6,839 nucleotides of DNA from Christensenella sp. UBA3792 (GCA_002369195.1 DFEW01000029.1:1-6839); one strand, 5' to 3'. Positions 1-6,295 are shown, counted from the first letter of the stretch. Notes: generated by a model from the letters alone, not told the origin. Translations and numbers: made by a program.

Positions 1-20
1 CCTCCCTTACACAGGGAGGG
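1..20. repeat. Hairpin module, probably the truncated end of a dispersed repeat
   Basis: CCTCCC (1-6) pairs with GGGAGG (14-19) around a 7-base loop, and the window cuts the left side. A GGGAGG-type stem with a loop like TTACACA resembles the variable hairpin of the repeat at 40-96, so this may be a second, partial copy of the same family. The downstream run CTTTGGGTTT is only moderately T-rich, so a rightward terminator for a gene outside the window is an alternative. The family assignment comes from memory of Clostridiales intergenic sequences. Confidence 0.45.
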
Positions 21-39
21 CTTTGGGTTTGCGAATTTC

Positions 40-96
40 AAGGCTTCTCCCCCTTCAGGGTGGAGAAGCTGGCTGCGAAGCAGACTGATGAGGGGG
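40..96. repeat. Dispersed intergenic double-hairpin repeat (Clostridiales type)
   Basis: The first hairpin has an 11-base-pair stem, 43-53 with 58-69, with one bulged T at 61 and loop TTCA. The second, CTGC-GAA-GCAG (73-83), follows at once, and the element ends TGATGAGGGGG. The order variable hairpin, TGGCTGCGAAGCAGACTGA, then GAGGG resembles short non-autonomous repeats that I recall scattered between genes of gut Clostridia. It holds no credible gene. Positions 97-166 show only a small inverted repeat (CCGGC 103-107, GCCGG 113-117) and nothing else I can name. Confidence 0.6.
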
Positions 97-166
97 TATC
101 TTCCGGCGGGCTGCCGGGGTCGTCAGCCCCAACATGCCACGATTGGGCTTTCGGCTGCGTTCCGGC

Positions 167-198
167 AAAAACAAAAGGTCCTCCGCAGGGAGAACCTT
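167..198 (-). terminator. Intrinsic terminator of the glycosyltransferase operon
   Basis: Read on the minus strand, AAGGTTCTCC (198-189) pairs with GGAGGACCTT (184-175) over ten positions, with one T-G wobble and a 4-base CTGC loop. The T-tract TTGTTTTT (174-167) follows directly. It starts about 20 bases after the stop codon at 219, in the right orientation to end the operon. Stem plus T-tract make this a convincing Rho-independent terminator. Confidence 0.85.
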
Positions 199-218
199 CC
201 GTTGTGAAATCGATGCGC

Positions 219-2891
219 TCAACGCTGCAGGGCGCGGAGGCGTTCGTAGACGCGGCGACAGTTTTGATCGTCGTCGAAGGCGAAGAACGCTTCGATGCGT
301 GCGCGGTACTTGTCCTTTAGGCGGCAGCCGTTCTGCATGTATTCGATCAGGCGGTCGACCGTCGCGGCAAGGTCGGTTTCGACCTCACCGAAGCCGTCGC
401 GCTCATGTTCGAAGTAGCCGCGCACACAAACGTGCTCGCCCGAGTAGAATGATTCGCGGTCGAACTGCGCGTAGATGACCGGCTTTCGAAGATAGGCGAA
501 GTCGAACGCGACCGACGAATAGTCCGTGACGATCAGATCGCTTTCGGCAAAGACCTTGCGATACGGCGTGGACGCGCTGAGCAGTTCGACCGAGCCGTCG
601 GTTTCAAATCGCCCGATGTGCGGCTGCAGGGTCGGGTGCGGCAGGAACCGCACGGTATAGCCGTACGTCTTTGCAGCGTCGAGCAGGCGCCGGTCGGTCA
701 GCAGGCCCTGATAGAAGCGGTAGAACTCGCTCTGTTCGAACCCCTCGCGCAGCTTGCGTTCGCCGGTCTTGGGATCCGCCATCAGCGACAGGGCGCGCCG
801 CCACGTCGGCATGATCGTGATGCAGCGCTTTTCGTCGTGATAGAGCCGGTCGTAGCGCGGGAAGCCGGTGAGCCAAATCGTGCTGTCCGGATAGAAGTAC
901 GCGCCGGTGCGGAACGAATCCGCCTCGCGCGTCGAGACGGTGACGAGCCCGTCGATGTTGCAGTTGTAGCGGTTCAGCCAGTCGGACAAATCGTTGTTCG
1001 TGACGCCGTGCTGCAGAAAGACGAAATGAATGCGGTTCTCGATGTCGCGGTACGGCGCGTTATACCCCGAAAACAGGGTGACGATGTCGCTGTCCGCATG
1101 CGAGGAGATGTTCATCTCCGAGAGCAGGTACAGCAGCTTGTGCTTGTACGACTTGGAATCGACGACGCGTCCGATCGATCGGAGCTCCGCAAACGCGGGG
1201 CTCTTTTGCGACACGGCGAACCACAGCGAAAGGTCCTTGGGGTTTTGCGCGCGAAGATAGCGGAACAGCGCTTCGCCGTTGTCGCCCGCCGCTGCGACGC
1301 GGTCGGAAATGATCCAGATCGGCTTTCGCACGAACGGCTTTGCGAGCGCGTACAGGAGCCGTCCGAACACGGCGTGGCGTTCCTCGCGCCTGCCGACGCG
1401 CCAGAGCTCTTTCCAATAGCGAACCTCGCGCACAAAGCGCGGCTGCGGCAGCTTTCCGTAGCATAGAACGCCGTCCGAATAGGTCAGCGCGCGGTCGCCG
1501 ATGCGCGCGTACGCGTTTCGATACCGTTCCGTGATCGGGAAGAACCGGCCGAAGGACAGTTGATCGACCGGAACGCACCCGTTCGCCGTGCGTCGGAGGA
1601 TGCGAATACGAAGCGGCGTTTTCCTGTCGGGCAGCGGGATGCGGAAGATGTATTCGAACCGTGCCGCGATCGGCTCGTTGACCGAATGCAGAATGCTGTG
1701 CCGATCGAGCGGCTCGCAAAAAACCTGCGTCCCGTTCGCTTCCGCGACAAGCTCCGGCGGGTTTTCGTCGAGCCCGAGCGTCATGACCGTGTTGCATTCA
1801 AGCGTCGCCATCCCGTTCTCCGCCCGGAAGAAATCGCAGTTGACCTTGTCGAAGCCGAGATCGAACGGCTCGCCCTCGCCGAAGCGGAACAGACGGCCGC
1901 GTTCGGAAGCGACCGGCGTCGGCGCCGTGCCGTGCTTTTGACGGAGCACGAACGCCTTTTGGAACGGCGGCATCGAGCGCTGTGCGACGATGAGGTCGTC
2001 GTCGATGCGCCGGTAGATCGAAAAGAGCTGCGCGCGGTATGCCTCCTGCGCCTGCGCATCGAGCACGGCCGAGGGGATGCGCCCTTGGCGGATGCGCCAC
2101 TGCAGATCGTAAGCGACCGTCGCCTGCACAAACCGCGGGATCTTCCCGAACCGCTGCATGCAAAGATCGAACGTTTCTTCGCAGAAATACGTGAGATACG
2201 GCGTGTACCACGCGGGCGAGCTTTCCGACTGCTGGATCGCGCTCGCCTCGCCGCGCGTGCGGCGGCGGTACCGGTGCAGCGCGTCGGCAACGACGCCGAG
2301 CTTGCGCTTTTCGATCAGGATCGACTGGAGCAGCTTGGCGTCCTCGGCATACTTGAGACGCGTATCAAAGCGCTTGCCTTCGAGCGCGTCCGCGCGCACG
2401 AACGCGGAGGTCACCGCAAGCTGCGGATTGCAGGGCTCCGCTTCGAGATCGATCACGCGGGTTCCGTTTTCATATTTATAGTTCAGGATATGTTCGCCGT
2501 CGGAGCCGTCGAAAAAGCGCATCGGCAGGGAAACGACGTCCGTCTCCGGATGCGTCTCGAAAAAGCGGTACACGCACGACAGCGCGTTCTTCGAAAGCAT
2601 GTCGTCCGCGTCCAGAAAGCTCACGTACCTGCCCTGTATGTGCTTTAAGCCCTCGTTTCGCGCGGACGAGACGCCGCCGTTCTCCTTGTGCACGACGACG
2701 ACGTTGTCCGGATGCGCCTTACGGTAGGCGTCGCACATCGCGGCGCTGCCGTCGGTCGAACCGTCGTCGACCAGAATCAGCTGCACGCGATCGAACCCGA
2801 AGTCCTGTTCGAGCAGCGAGCGCACCGTATCCGGCAGGAACGGTTTCGCATTGTAGACGGCCGTGACGACCGAAAACGCGTAGGTATTCAT
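219..2891 (-). CDS. Family 2 glycosyltransferase fused to a CDP-glycerol glycerophosphotransferase (TagF-like) domain
   Basis: This 890-residue protein joins two transferase domains. Residues 1 to about 210 form a GT-A family 2 glycosyltransferase, with VDDGSTDGS (41-49), NGGVSSARN (71-79) and the metal-binding DADD (94-97). Residues about 520-890 match the TagB/TagF glycerophosphotransferase family: GDNG (536-539), LQHGVT (626-631), PTWR (695-698), LPHP (750-753) and TDYSS (789-793). The HG and HP histidines, catalytic in TagF, are both present. Residues 211-519 are unassigned. By family, it should transfer a sugar from a nucleotide donor and glycerol phosphate (or a related polyol phosphate) from its CDP form onto a wall- or membrane-linked polymer at the cytoplasmic membrane face. 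No signal peptide or membrane span is seen. The ATG at 2891 is chosen for the AAGGAGG six bases upstream and its ATGA overlap with the upstream gene; the frame stays open to 3314 only by chance. The acceptor and exact donor are unknown. Confidence 0.9.
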   Translation of the reverse strand: MNTYAFSVVTAVYNAKPFLPDTVRSLLEQDFGFDRVQLILVDDGSTDGSAAMCDAYRKAHPDNVVVVHKENGGVSSARNEGLKHIQGRYVSFLDADDMLSKNALSCVYRFFETHPETDVVSLPMRFFDGSDGEHILNYKYENGTRVIDLEAEPCNPQLAVTSAFVRADALEGKRFDTRLKYAEDAKLLQSILIEKRKLGVVADALHRYRRRTRGEASAIQQSESSPAWYTPYLTYFCEETFDLCMQRFGKIPRFVQATVAYDLQWRIRQGRIPSAVLDAQAQEAYRAQLFSIYRRIDDDLIVAQRSMPPFQKAFVLRQKHGTAPTPVASERGRLFRFGEGEPFDLGFDKVNCDFFRAENGMATLECNTVMTLGLDENPPELVAEANGTQVFCEPLDRHSILHSVNEPIAARFEYIFRIPLPDRKTPLRIRILRRTANGCVPVDQLSFGRFFPITERYRNAYARIGDRALTYSDGVLCYGKLPQPRFVREVRYWKELWRVGRREERHAVFGRLLYALAKPFVRKPIWIISDRVAAAGDNGEALFRYLRAQNPKDLSLWFAVSQKSPAFAELRSIGRVVDSKSYKHKLLYLLSEMNISSHADSDIVTLFSGYNAPYRDIENRIHFVFLQHGVTNNDLSDWLNRYNCNIDGLVTVSTREADSFRTGAYFYPDSTIWLTGFPRYDRLYHDEKRCITIMPTWRRALSLMADPKTGERKLREGFEQSEFYRFYQGLLTDRRLLDAAKTYGYTVRFLPHPTLQPHIGRFETDGSVELLSASTPYRKVFAESDLIVTDYSSVAFDFAYLRKPVIYAQFDRESFYSGEHVCVRGYFEHERDGFGEVETDLAATVDRLIEYMQNGCRLKDKYRARIEAFFAFDDDQNCRRVYERLRALQR

Positions 2892-3895
2892 GCTTTTCCT
2901 CCTTCCCGCATCCGGCGGAACACGCGTAAGCTCCACACCGGAAACGCGCGCCGCACCGGCAGTTTGATTCGTTCGAAGCGGGCGATGTCCTTTGCCCGCA
3001 GCAGCAGTCCGAGGCGCGCGTCGATGCGCGATTTGAGCGCGCGCGCCGTGCCGCGATCCTTGCGCTGCTTCGCTTCCGCGAGCAGATTCAGCGCCGCCTT
3101 GACGTGCGCAAGCTCCGCCGCGCGGTACAGGTGCGGATCGTCCCGCAAAAGCGCCGCGATCCGCTCGCGCGCGGTAAACTCGCTGAGCCGCTTTGCGTCC
3201 ATCGAGCGAAGCGCGCCGCCCTCGCGATACAGATAGTGATACAGCGGCTCGCCCGAATCGAACGCCGCCGCGCCGCGCAAAAACGCGCGCACGCACAGCA
3301 GCAGGTCCTCGCACACGAACACGTCGGTGTCGAGCCGCAGCTGCGGTTCCGTTCGAAACAGGTCCGCCGAAAACAGCTTGTTCCAGAGATAACCGTGAAA
3401 GCCGCGACCGTGATCGAGCGCGACCTCAATCGCGCGCTTCGGCTCCAGCCGTCCCGCCCCGCAGCCGACGCAGGGCAGCGTCCGGTCCTCCCGATGCGTG
3501 ATCCAGCCGCAGATGCTGACGCCGAGGTTCGGATCGTCGCAAAACGGCGCGAGCAGTCGTTCGACAAACGCCGGTTCGACCCAGTCGTCCGAATCGACGA
3601 AGCCGATGTAGTCGCCCGCCGCCGCCTCGATGCCGCGGTTTCGCGCCGCGCTCACGCCGCCGTTTTGCAAATGCAGTACGCGCACGCGCGCATCCTTTTG
3701 CGCATAGCCGTCGAGGATCGCCGCGCTCCCGTCGGTCGAGCCGTCGTCGATCAGCAGCAGTTCGACGTTGCAGTGCGTGCCGCAAAGGATGCTGTCGATG
3801 CAGCGCGTAAGGTACGGCGCGGTGTTGTAAACGGGAACAACGATGCTCACAAGGGCATCGTCAAGACGGTTTTTTGCTGTCCGGTTCTCTTTCAT
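2888..3895 (-). CDS. Family 2 glycosyltransferase
   Basis: The 335-residue product is a cytoplasmic GT-A family 2 glycosyltransferase. It shows PVYN (21-24), LIDDGSTDGS (48-57), NGGVSAARN (78-86), the metal-binding DSDD (101-104), WNKLF (171-175) and CED (195-197, the usual position of the acidic catalytic residue). The length is normal for the EpsJ/WaaV-like group. The C-terminal tail (about 300-335) is rich in Arg and Lys with interspersed Phe, Val, Leu and Trp and may hold the enzyme on the membrane. It is the first gene of a two-gene operon and overlaps the GT2-TagF gene by four bases, so both probably act on one surface glycan or teichoic-acid-like polymer. The sugar is not predictable. 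The start is the least certain point: ATG 3895 has no Shine-Dalgarno, TTG 3952 is an in-frame alternative lying upstream of the best promoter, and GTG 3847 (just before SIVVPVYN) also lacks one. Confidence 0.88.
   Translation of the reverse strand: MKENRTAKNRLDDALVSIVVPVYNTAPYLTRCIDSILCGTHCNVELLLIDDGSTDGSAAILDGYAQKDARVRVLHLQNGGVSAARNRGIEAAAGDYIGFVDSDDWVEPAFVERLLAPFCDDPNLGVSICGWITHREDRTLPCVGCGAGRLEPKRAIEVALDHGRGFHGYLWNKLFSADLFRTEPQLRLDTDVFVCEDLLLCVRAFLRGAAAFDSGEPLYHYLYREGGALRSMDAKRLSEFTARERIAALLRDDPHLYRAAELAHVKAALNLLAEAKQRKDRGTARALKSRIDARLGLLLRAKDIARFERIKLPVRRAFPVWSLRVFRRMREGGKA
2898..2904 (-). promoter_or_regulatory. Ribosome binding site fixing the start of the GT2-TagF gene
   Basis: The minus strand reads AAGGAGG, then six bases, then ATG at 2891. 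It lies inside the last codons of the upstream glycosyltransferase, whose TGA overlaps this ATG (ATGA, 2891-2888). This supports translational coupling and rejects the longer upstream reading of the same frame. Confidence 0.85.
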
Positions 3896-3902
3896 CGAGT
3901 TC

Positions 3903-3931
3903 AGTATATCAGCATCGCGGGCTTTTTTCAA
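3903..3931 (-). promoter_or_regulatory. Sigma-A-type promoter of the glycosyltransferase operon
   Basis: The minus strand reads TTGAAA (3931-3926), a 17-base spacer and TATACT (3908-3903), preceded by TGA as an extended -10. This is a strong predicted promoter. Normal spacing puts the transcription start near 3896-3895, exactly at the ATG chosen for the gene, so the transcript would have almost no leader. A weaker candidate lies upstream: an extended -10 TGATATATT with hexamer at 3976-3971 but no good -35. Confidence 0.65.
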
Positions 3932-4082
3932 GACGTAATGCAAATCGCTCAAAATGTTCTGTATTTCGTGAATATATCATATCCACTTTCGATATTTCAT
4001 CATTTCTACCGTGAGTAGAGCGGTTTTTGCAAATTCTATCGGTCGATGTGCAGTTGGTAGTGCGCAATTTGACGCGGGTAGA

Positions 4083-4112
4083 TTGACCGAATGCGCCGAC
4101 ATGGCATACAAT
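4083..4112 (+). promoter_or_regulatory. Sigma-A-type promoter of the DegV-family gene
   Basis: TTGACC (4083-4088), an 18-base spacer and TACAAT (4107-4112) lie upstream of the DegV-family gene. Transcription would begin near 4119, giving a leader of about 50 bases. That leader can form a six-pair hairpin, CGGCGG (4128-4133) with CCGCCG (4142-4147), ahead of the ribosome binding site GGAGG (4158-4162). The hairpin is small, and I assign no regulatory role to it. Confidence 0.6.
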
Positions 4113-4170
4113 AACGGCGTAGTTCAGCGGCGGACGGTTGCCCGCCGATCATATTACGGAGGTTTATAAG

Positions 4171-5127
4171 ATGCATTTTGTTGTCGCAACGGATACGTCC
4201 GGCAATCTGCCGACCAAGACGGCGAACGATTACGATCTCAAGGTCATCCCGTTTGCCTATTTCGTCGAGGGCGATCGACGCACCTGCCTCGATACCGACG
4301 CCTTTGACGGCGACGCGTTCTATGCGCTGTTGAAAAACACCGCGGTCACCACGACCCAGATCAATCCGATCGAGTATGCGGATTTCTTTGAGCCCTTCCT
4401 GAAGGAAGGCAAGGACGTTATTTATGTGAGCATGTCTTCGGGCATCAGCGGCTCGTGCCAGTCGGCGACGATCGGCGCGCAGATGCTTGCGGAGCAGTAC
4501 CCCGACCGCGTGATCGAGATCGTCGACACGCGCGGCGCGTCGCTCGGCGAGGGTCTCATTGCCGTACAGGCGGCAAAGCTGCGTGATGCGGACGTCGAAA
4601 CGCGCGAGGCGGCAAAGCGCCTGCGCGACGCGTCCGAACGCATGTTCAACGTGTTCACGGTCAACGACCTGATGTTCCTGCGCCGCGGCGGACGGCTTTC
4701 GAACCTGTCCGCGATCGCGGGCACCGTGCTCGGCATCAAGCCGATCCTGAAGGGCGGCGAGGACGGGCAGATCTCGGCATTCGCCGTGGTGCACAGCCGC
4801 AAGCGCTCGGTGAAGGCGCTCGCCGCGCAGTACGAAAAGCACGTCGTCGATCCCGAAAACCAGACGATCGGCATTGCGCACGCCGCATGCCGCGAGGACG
4901 CGGAACTGCTGATCAAGCTGATCAAAGAGAGCCCCAAAGCGCCGAAGGACATCCTGCTGGTCGATTACGAGCCGGTCACCGGGTCGCACGTCGGCCCCGG
5001 CGCGCTCGCGCTGTTCTTCGAAAGCTATGCGGGCATTCGCGCGATCAAGGGTCTCGACTGGCAGCCCGCCGCCAAGACCGAATCCGCGCCGCATCTGCGC
5101 CCGATCAGCGCCCCGCACGGCGTATAA
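4171..5127 (+). CDS. DegV/FakB-family fatty-acid-binding protein
   Basis: The 318-residue product is a full-length DegV-family protein. Family members bind one fatty acid in a buried tunnel. The studied FakB proteins present it to the kinase FakA, giving acyl phosphate for phospholipid synthesis in the cytoplasm. Visible family features are the N-terminal ATDTSGNLP (6-14), the TTTQINP loop (60-66), VSMSSGISGS (86-95, which includes the carboxylate-binding serine region), the NDLMFLRRGGRLS segment after the central domain, IKPIL, and GSHVGPGA (271-278) with the conserved histidine. ATG 4171 is chosen because GGAGG lies eight bases upstream; a TTG 33 bases earlier has no such site. The last 20 or so residues, rich in Pro, Ala and His, run past the usual end. 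The gene stands alone, with promoter and terminator of its own. No FakA-like gene is in view, so its role as FakB is inferred from family only. Confidence 0.93.
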   Translation: MHFVVATDTSGNLPTKTANDYDLKVIPFAYFVEGDRRTCLDTDAFDGDAFYALLKNTAVTTTQINPIEYADFFEPFLKEGKDVIYVSMSSGISGSCQSATIGAQMLAEQYPDRVIEIVDTRGASLGEGLIAVQAAKLRDADVETREAAKRLRDASERMFNVFTVNDLMFLRRGGRLSNLSAIAGTVLGIKPILKGGEDGQISAFAVVHSRKRSVKALAAQYEKHVVDPENQTIGIAHAACREDAELLIKLIKESPKAPKDILLVDYEPVTGSHVGPGALALFFESYAGIRAIKGLDWQPAAKTESAPHLRPISAPHGV

Positions 5128-5142
5128 CCGAACCTTTTCCCT

Positions 5143-5187
5143 GAAACGAGCTGCCTTGTCATGTCTGCAGCTCGTTTCGTTCGTTTT
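5143..5187 (+). terminator. Intrinsic terminator after the DegV-family gene
   Basis: GAAACGAGCTGC (5143-5154) and GCAGCTCGTTTC (5167-5178) form a perfect 12-base-pair stem around a 12-base loop, followed by GTTCGTTTT. It begins 15 bases after the stop codon. The T-tract is interrupted, so termination may be incomplete. On the opposite strand the stem is followed by AGGGAAAAGG, so it should not stop leftward transcription from the convergent metallopeptidase gene. I see no separate terminator for that gene. Confidence 0.75.
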
Positions 5188-5230
5188 GGAGCAAAAGACG
5201 GAAGGAATGTTCAATTATTGACGCTTGCCG

Positions 5231-5923
5231 CTATCCATTCAGCTGTTTGCGGCGGGCGCGCCAGGACGGCATGTGGGCGTCGAGGAAGGTCTTGAAGTCC
5301 GCGCCGTGACCGCGATACCGTAGGTGCGCGAGCTCGTGCAGAATGACGTATTCGAGGCATGGAATCGGGTACTTGATCAGCTGCAGGTTCAGCGTGATGC
5401 GCCCCGACTGCGTGTTGCACGTGCCCCAGCGCGAGGTCATGTCGCGGACGATCCAGCCGGACGGCGTCAGCCCCGTGCGCTCGCTCCACAGCGGCATCAG
5501 GTATTCGATCTCGGTTTTGAGCCGCGCGCGGTACCAATCGTTCAACAGCTTTTCGCGCTGCTCCTTCGTCGACGCGCCTTTCACGCAGAGCACGATGCGC
5601 CCGTCCTCGATCGCGACCGCGTTTTTCGCCTGCCGTTCCTTCACAAGGAGCGGATACGCCGTGCCGAACAGCGGGACGGTTTCGCCGCTTGTAAAGTCGC
5701 GCGGTTCGTTCTGATGCTTTTTCAGGATCGCGTCGCGGTGCGTCCGGATCCAGTCGGCGCGCTCGGACAGAAACGCGCGGATCAGCGCCTCCGGACAGAG
5801 CCGCGGCGCGCTGACGCGCACCTCCCCCAAGGGCGGCGCGATCGTGACGCGAATATTCTTGACGCGCTTTCGCACGAGCGTTGCCTCGATGCCGTCGACT
5901 GTGATCGTTTTTGTCGGTTCCAT
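5231..5923 (-). CDS. YgjP-like zinc metallopeptidase (DUF45 family)
   Basis: The 230-residue product matches the YgjP/DUF45 family of soluble zincin-type peptidases, often labelled M48 family. The C-terminal half carries the signature: SRWGTCN (164-170), then HELAH (196-200), with His196 and His200 as zinc ligands and Glu197 as general base, and His206 in RGHGADF as probable third ligand. The N-terminal third (about 1-60), with VRKRVKNIRVTIAPPLGEVRVSAP, is the family's usual beta-rich lead-in. There is no signal peptide or membrane span, so it is cytoplasmic. Physiological substrates of the family are poorly known. The start at 5923 is preferred over the in-frame ATG at 5932, because GGGAGG sits nine bases before the former and directly against the latter. 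The gene is convergent with the DegV-family gene and divergent from the lipoprotein gene, so it is probably a single-gene transcript. Confidence 0.9.
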   Translation of the reverse strand: MEPTKTITVDGIEATLVRKRVKNIRVTIAPPLGEVRVSAPRLCPEALIRAFLSERADWIRTHRDAILKKHQNEPRDFTSGETVPLFGTAYPLLVKERQAKNAVAIEDGRIVLCVKGASTKEQREKLLNDWYRARLKTEIEYLMPLWSERTGLTPSGWIVRDMTSRWGTCNTQSGRITLNLQLIKYPIPCLEYVILHELAHLRYRGHGADFKTFLDAHMPSWRARRKQLNG

Positions 5924-5943
5924 GCTGCGCATCCTCCCGCTTC

Positions 5944-5972
5944 ACTTTACGCGAACGTTGAAAAAAAGTCAA
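5944..5972 (-). promoter_or_regulatory. Sigma-A-type promoter of the metallopeptidase gene
   Basis: The minus strand reads TTGACT (5972-5967), a 17-base spacer and TAAAGT (5949-5944). The predicted start, near 5937, falls within the GGGAGG ribosome binding site (5938-5933), so the leader would be only about 14 bases. The element overlaps the divergent promoter at 5958-5988. Confidence 0.6.
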
Positions 5973-5988
5973 GCGACGCGCGTATATT
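5958..5988 (+). promoter_or_regulatory. Candidate promoter of the small lipoprotein gene
   Basis: TTGAAA (5958-5963) and TATATT (5983-5988) are separated by 19 bases, longer than ideal. The predicted start is near 5995, giving a leader of about 45 bases with AAGGAG (6026-6031) eight bases before the ATG. The inverted repeat GCGACG (5973-5978) / CGTCGC (5991-5996) brackets the -10 box and could be an operator. The region is GC-repetitive, so chance is a real alternative. Confidence 0.5.
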
Positions 5989-6039
5989 GCCGTCGCGCGC
6001 GGACAGACTATCGGAAAAGAACCGAAAGGAGATGCGCAT

Positions 6040-6279
6040 ATGAAACGATTCTTTTTGATTTCGCTGCTCGCTTTGCTGCTCCTTGCGACCGGCTGCACCT
6101 GCTCGGTGCGCGGCAGCGCGACGATGCCGACCCAAAGGCCGACGGCTCCCGCAAGCACCTCTGCGCCCACGACGGCGGCAACGCCCGCCGCAACGGCGGC
6201 GCCGGAGACGATCGCACCGGTTGAACCGACCGCATCGCCCGCGTCGAGCGAGATGCCTGCCGCTACCGCCGGCAACTGA
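6040..6279 (+). CDS. Small Ala/Thr/Pro/Ser-rich lipoprotein of unknown function
   Basis: The 79-residue product begins with a lipoprotein signal peptide: Lys2-Arg3, a hydrophobic stretch from Phe4 to Ala16, and the lipobox ATGC with Cys19 as the lipidated residue (position -3 is Ala rather than the commoner Leu). The mature part would be 61 residues, of which 45 are Ala, Thr, Pro or Ser by my count. It has few charges, no lysine, a second cysteine two residues after the first, and no recognisable domain. It should be attached to the outer face of the membrane as an extended, disordered chain, perhaps buried in the wall. AAGGAG (6026-6031), eight bases upstream, and the terminator right after the stop support a real gene. 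The low-complexity tail resembles the linker that normally precedes a domain in longer lipoproteins, so this could be a remnant. No function can be assigned. Confidence 0.75.
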   Translation: MKRFFLISLLALLLLATGCTCSVRGSATMPTQRPTAPASTSAPTTAATPAATAAPETIAPVEPTASPASSEMPAATAGN

Positions 6280-6295
6280 AGCGGTATCGAATCCG

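Noticed and set aside
1..96. CRISPR array
   Set aside because: The hairpin copies differ in sequence, have no regular spacing or unique spacers, and no cas gene is nearby.
60..478. Short plus-strand frames over the repeat and the 3' end of the operon (60-320, 134-478)
   Set aside because: They translate a repeat, a terminator and antisense coding sequence; there is no ribosome binding site and the composition is implausible.
1560..2648. Open frame of 362 residues on the plus strand within the GT2-TagF gene
   Set aside because: Antisense shadow with biased composition; the minus-strand frame carries all the family motifs. The same applies to 618-1466 and 3104-4018.
2892..3314. Extension of the GT2-TagF reading frame by about 141 residues upstream of ATG 2891
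   Set aside because: The extra part is Arg/Ala-rich, overlaps the well-supported glycosyltransferase in another frame, and lacks family similarity. ATG 2891 has an ideal AAGGAGG and an ATGA overlap.
3896..4170. Small RNA or riboswitch in the divergent intergenic region
   Set aside because: Apart from the promoters and a six-pair hairpin in the DegV leader, only weak AT-rich repeats were seen, such as ATATC (3979-3983) with GATAT (3991-3995). No known riboswitch core was recognised.
4036..5214. Open frame of 392 residues antisense to the DegV-family gene
   Set aside because: Arg-rich shadow of a convincingly identified gene, with no motif or ribosome binding site.
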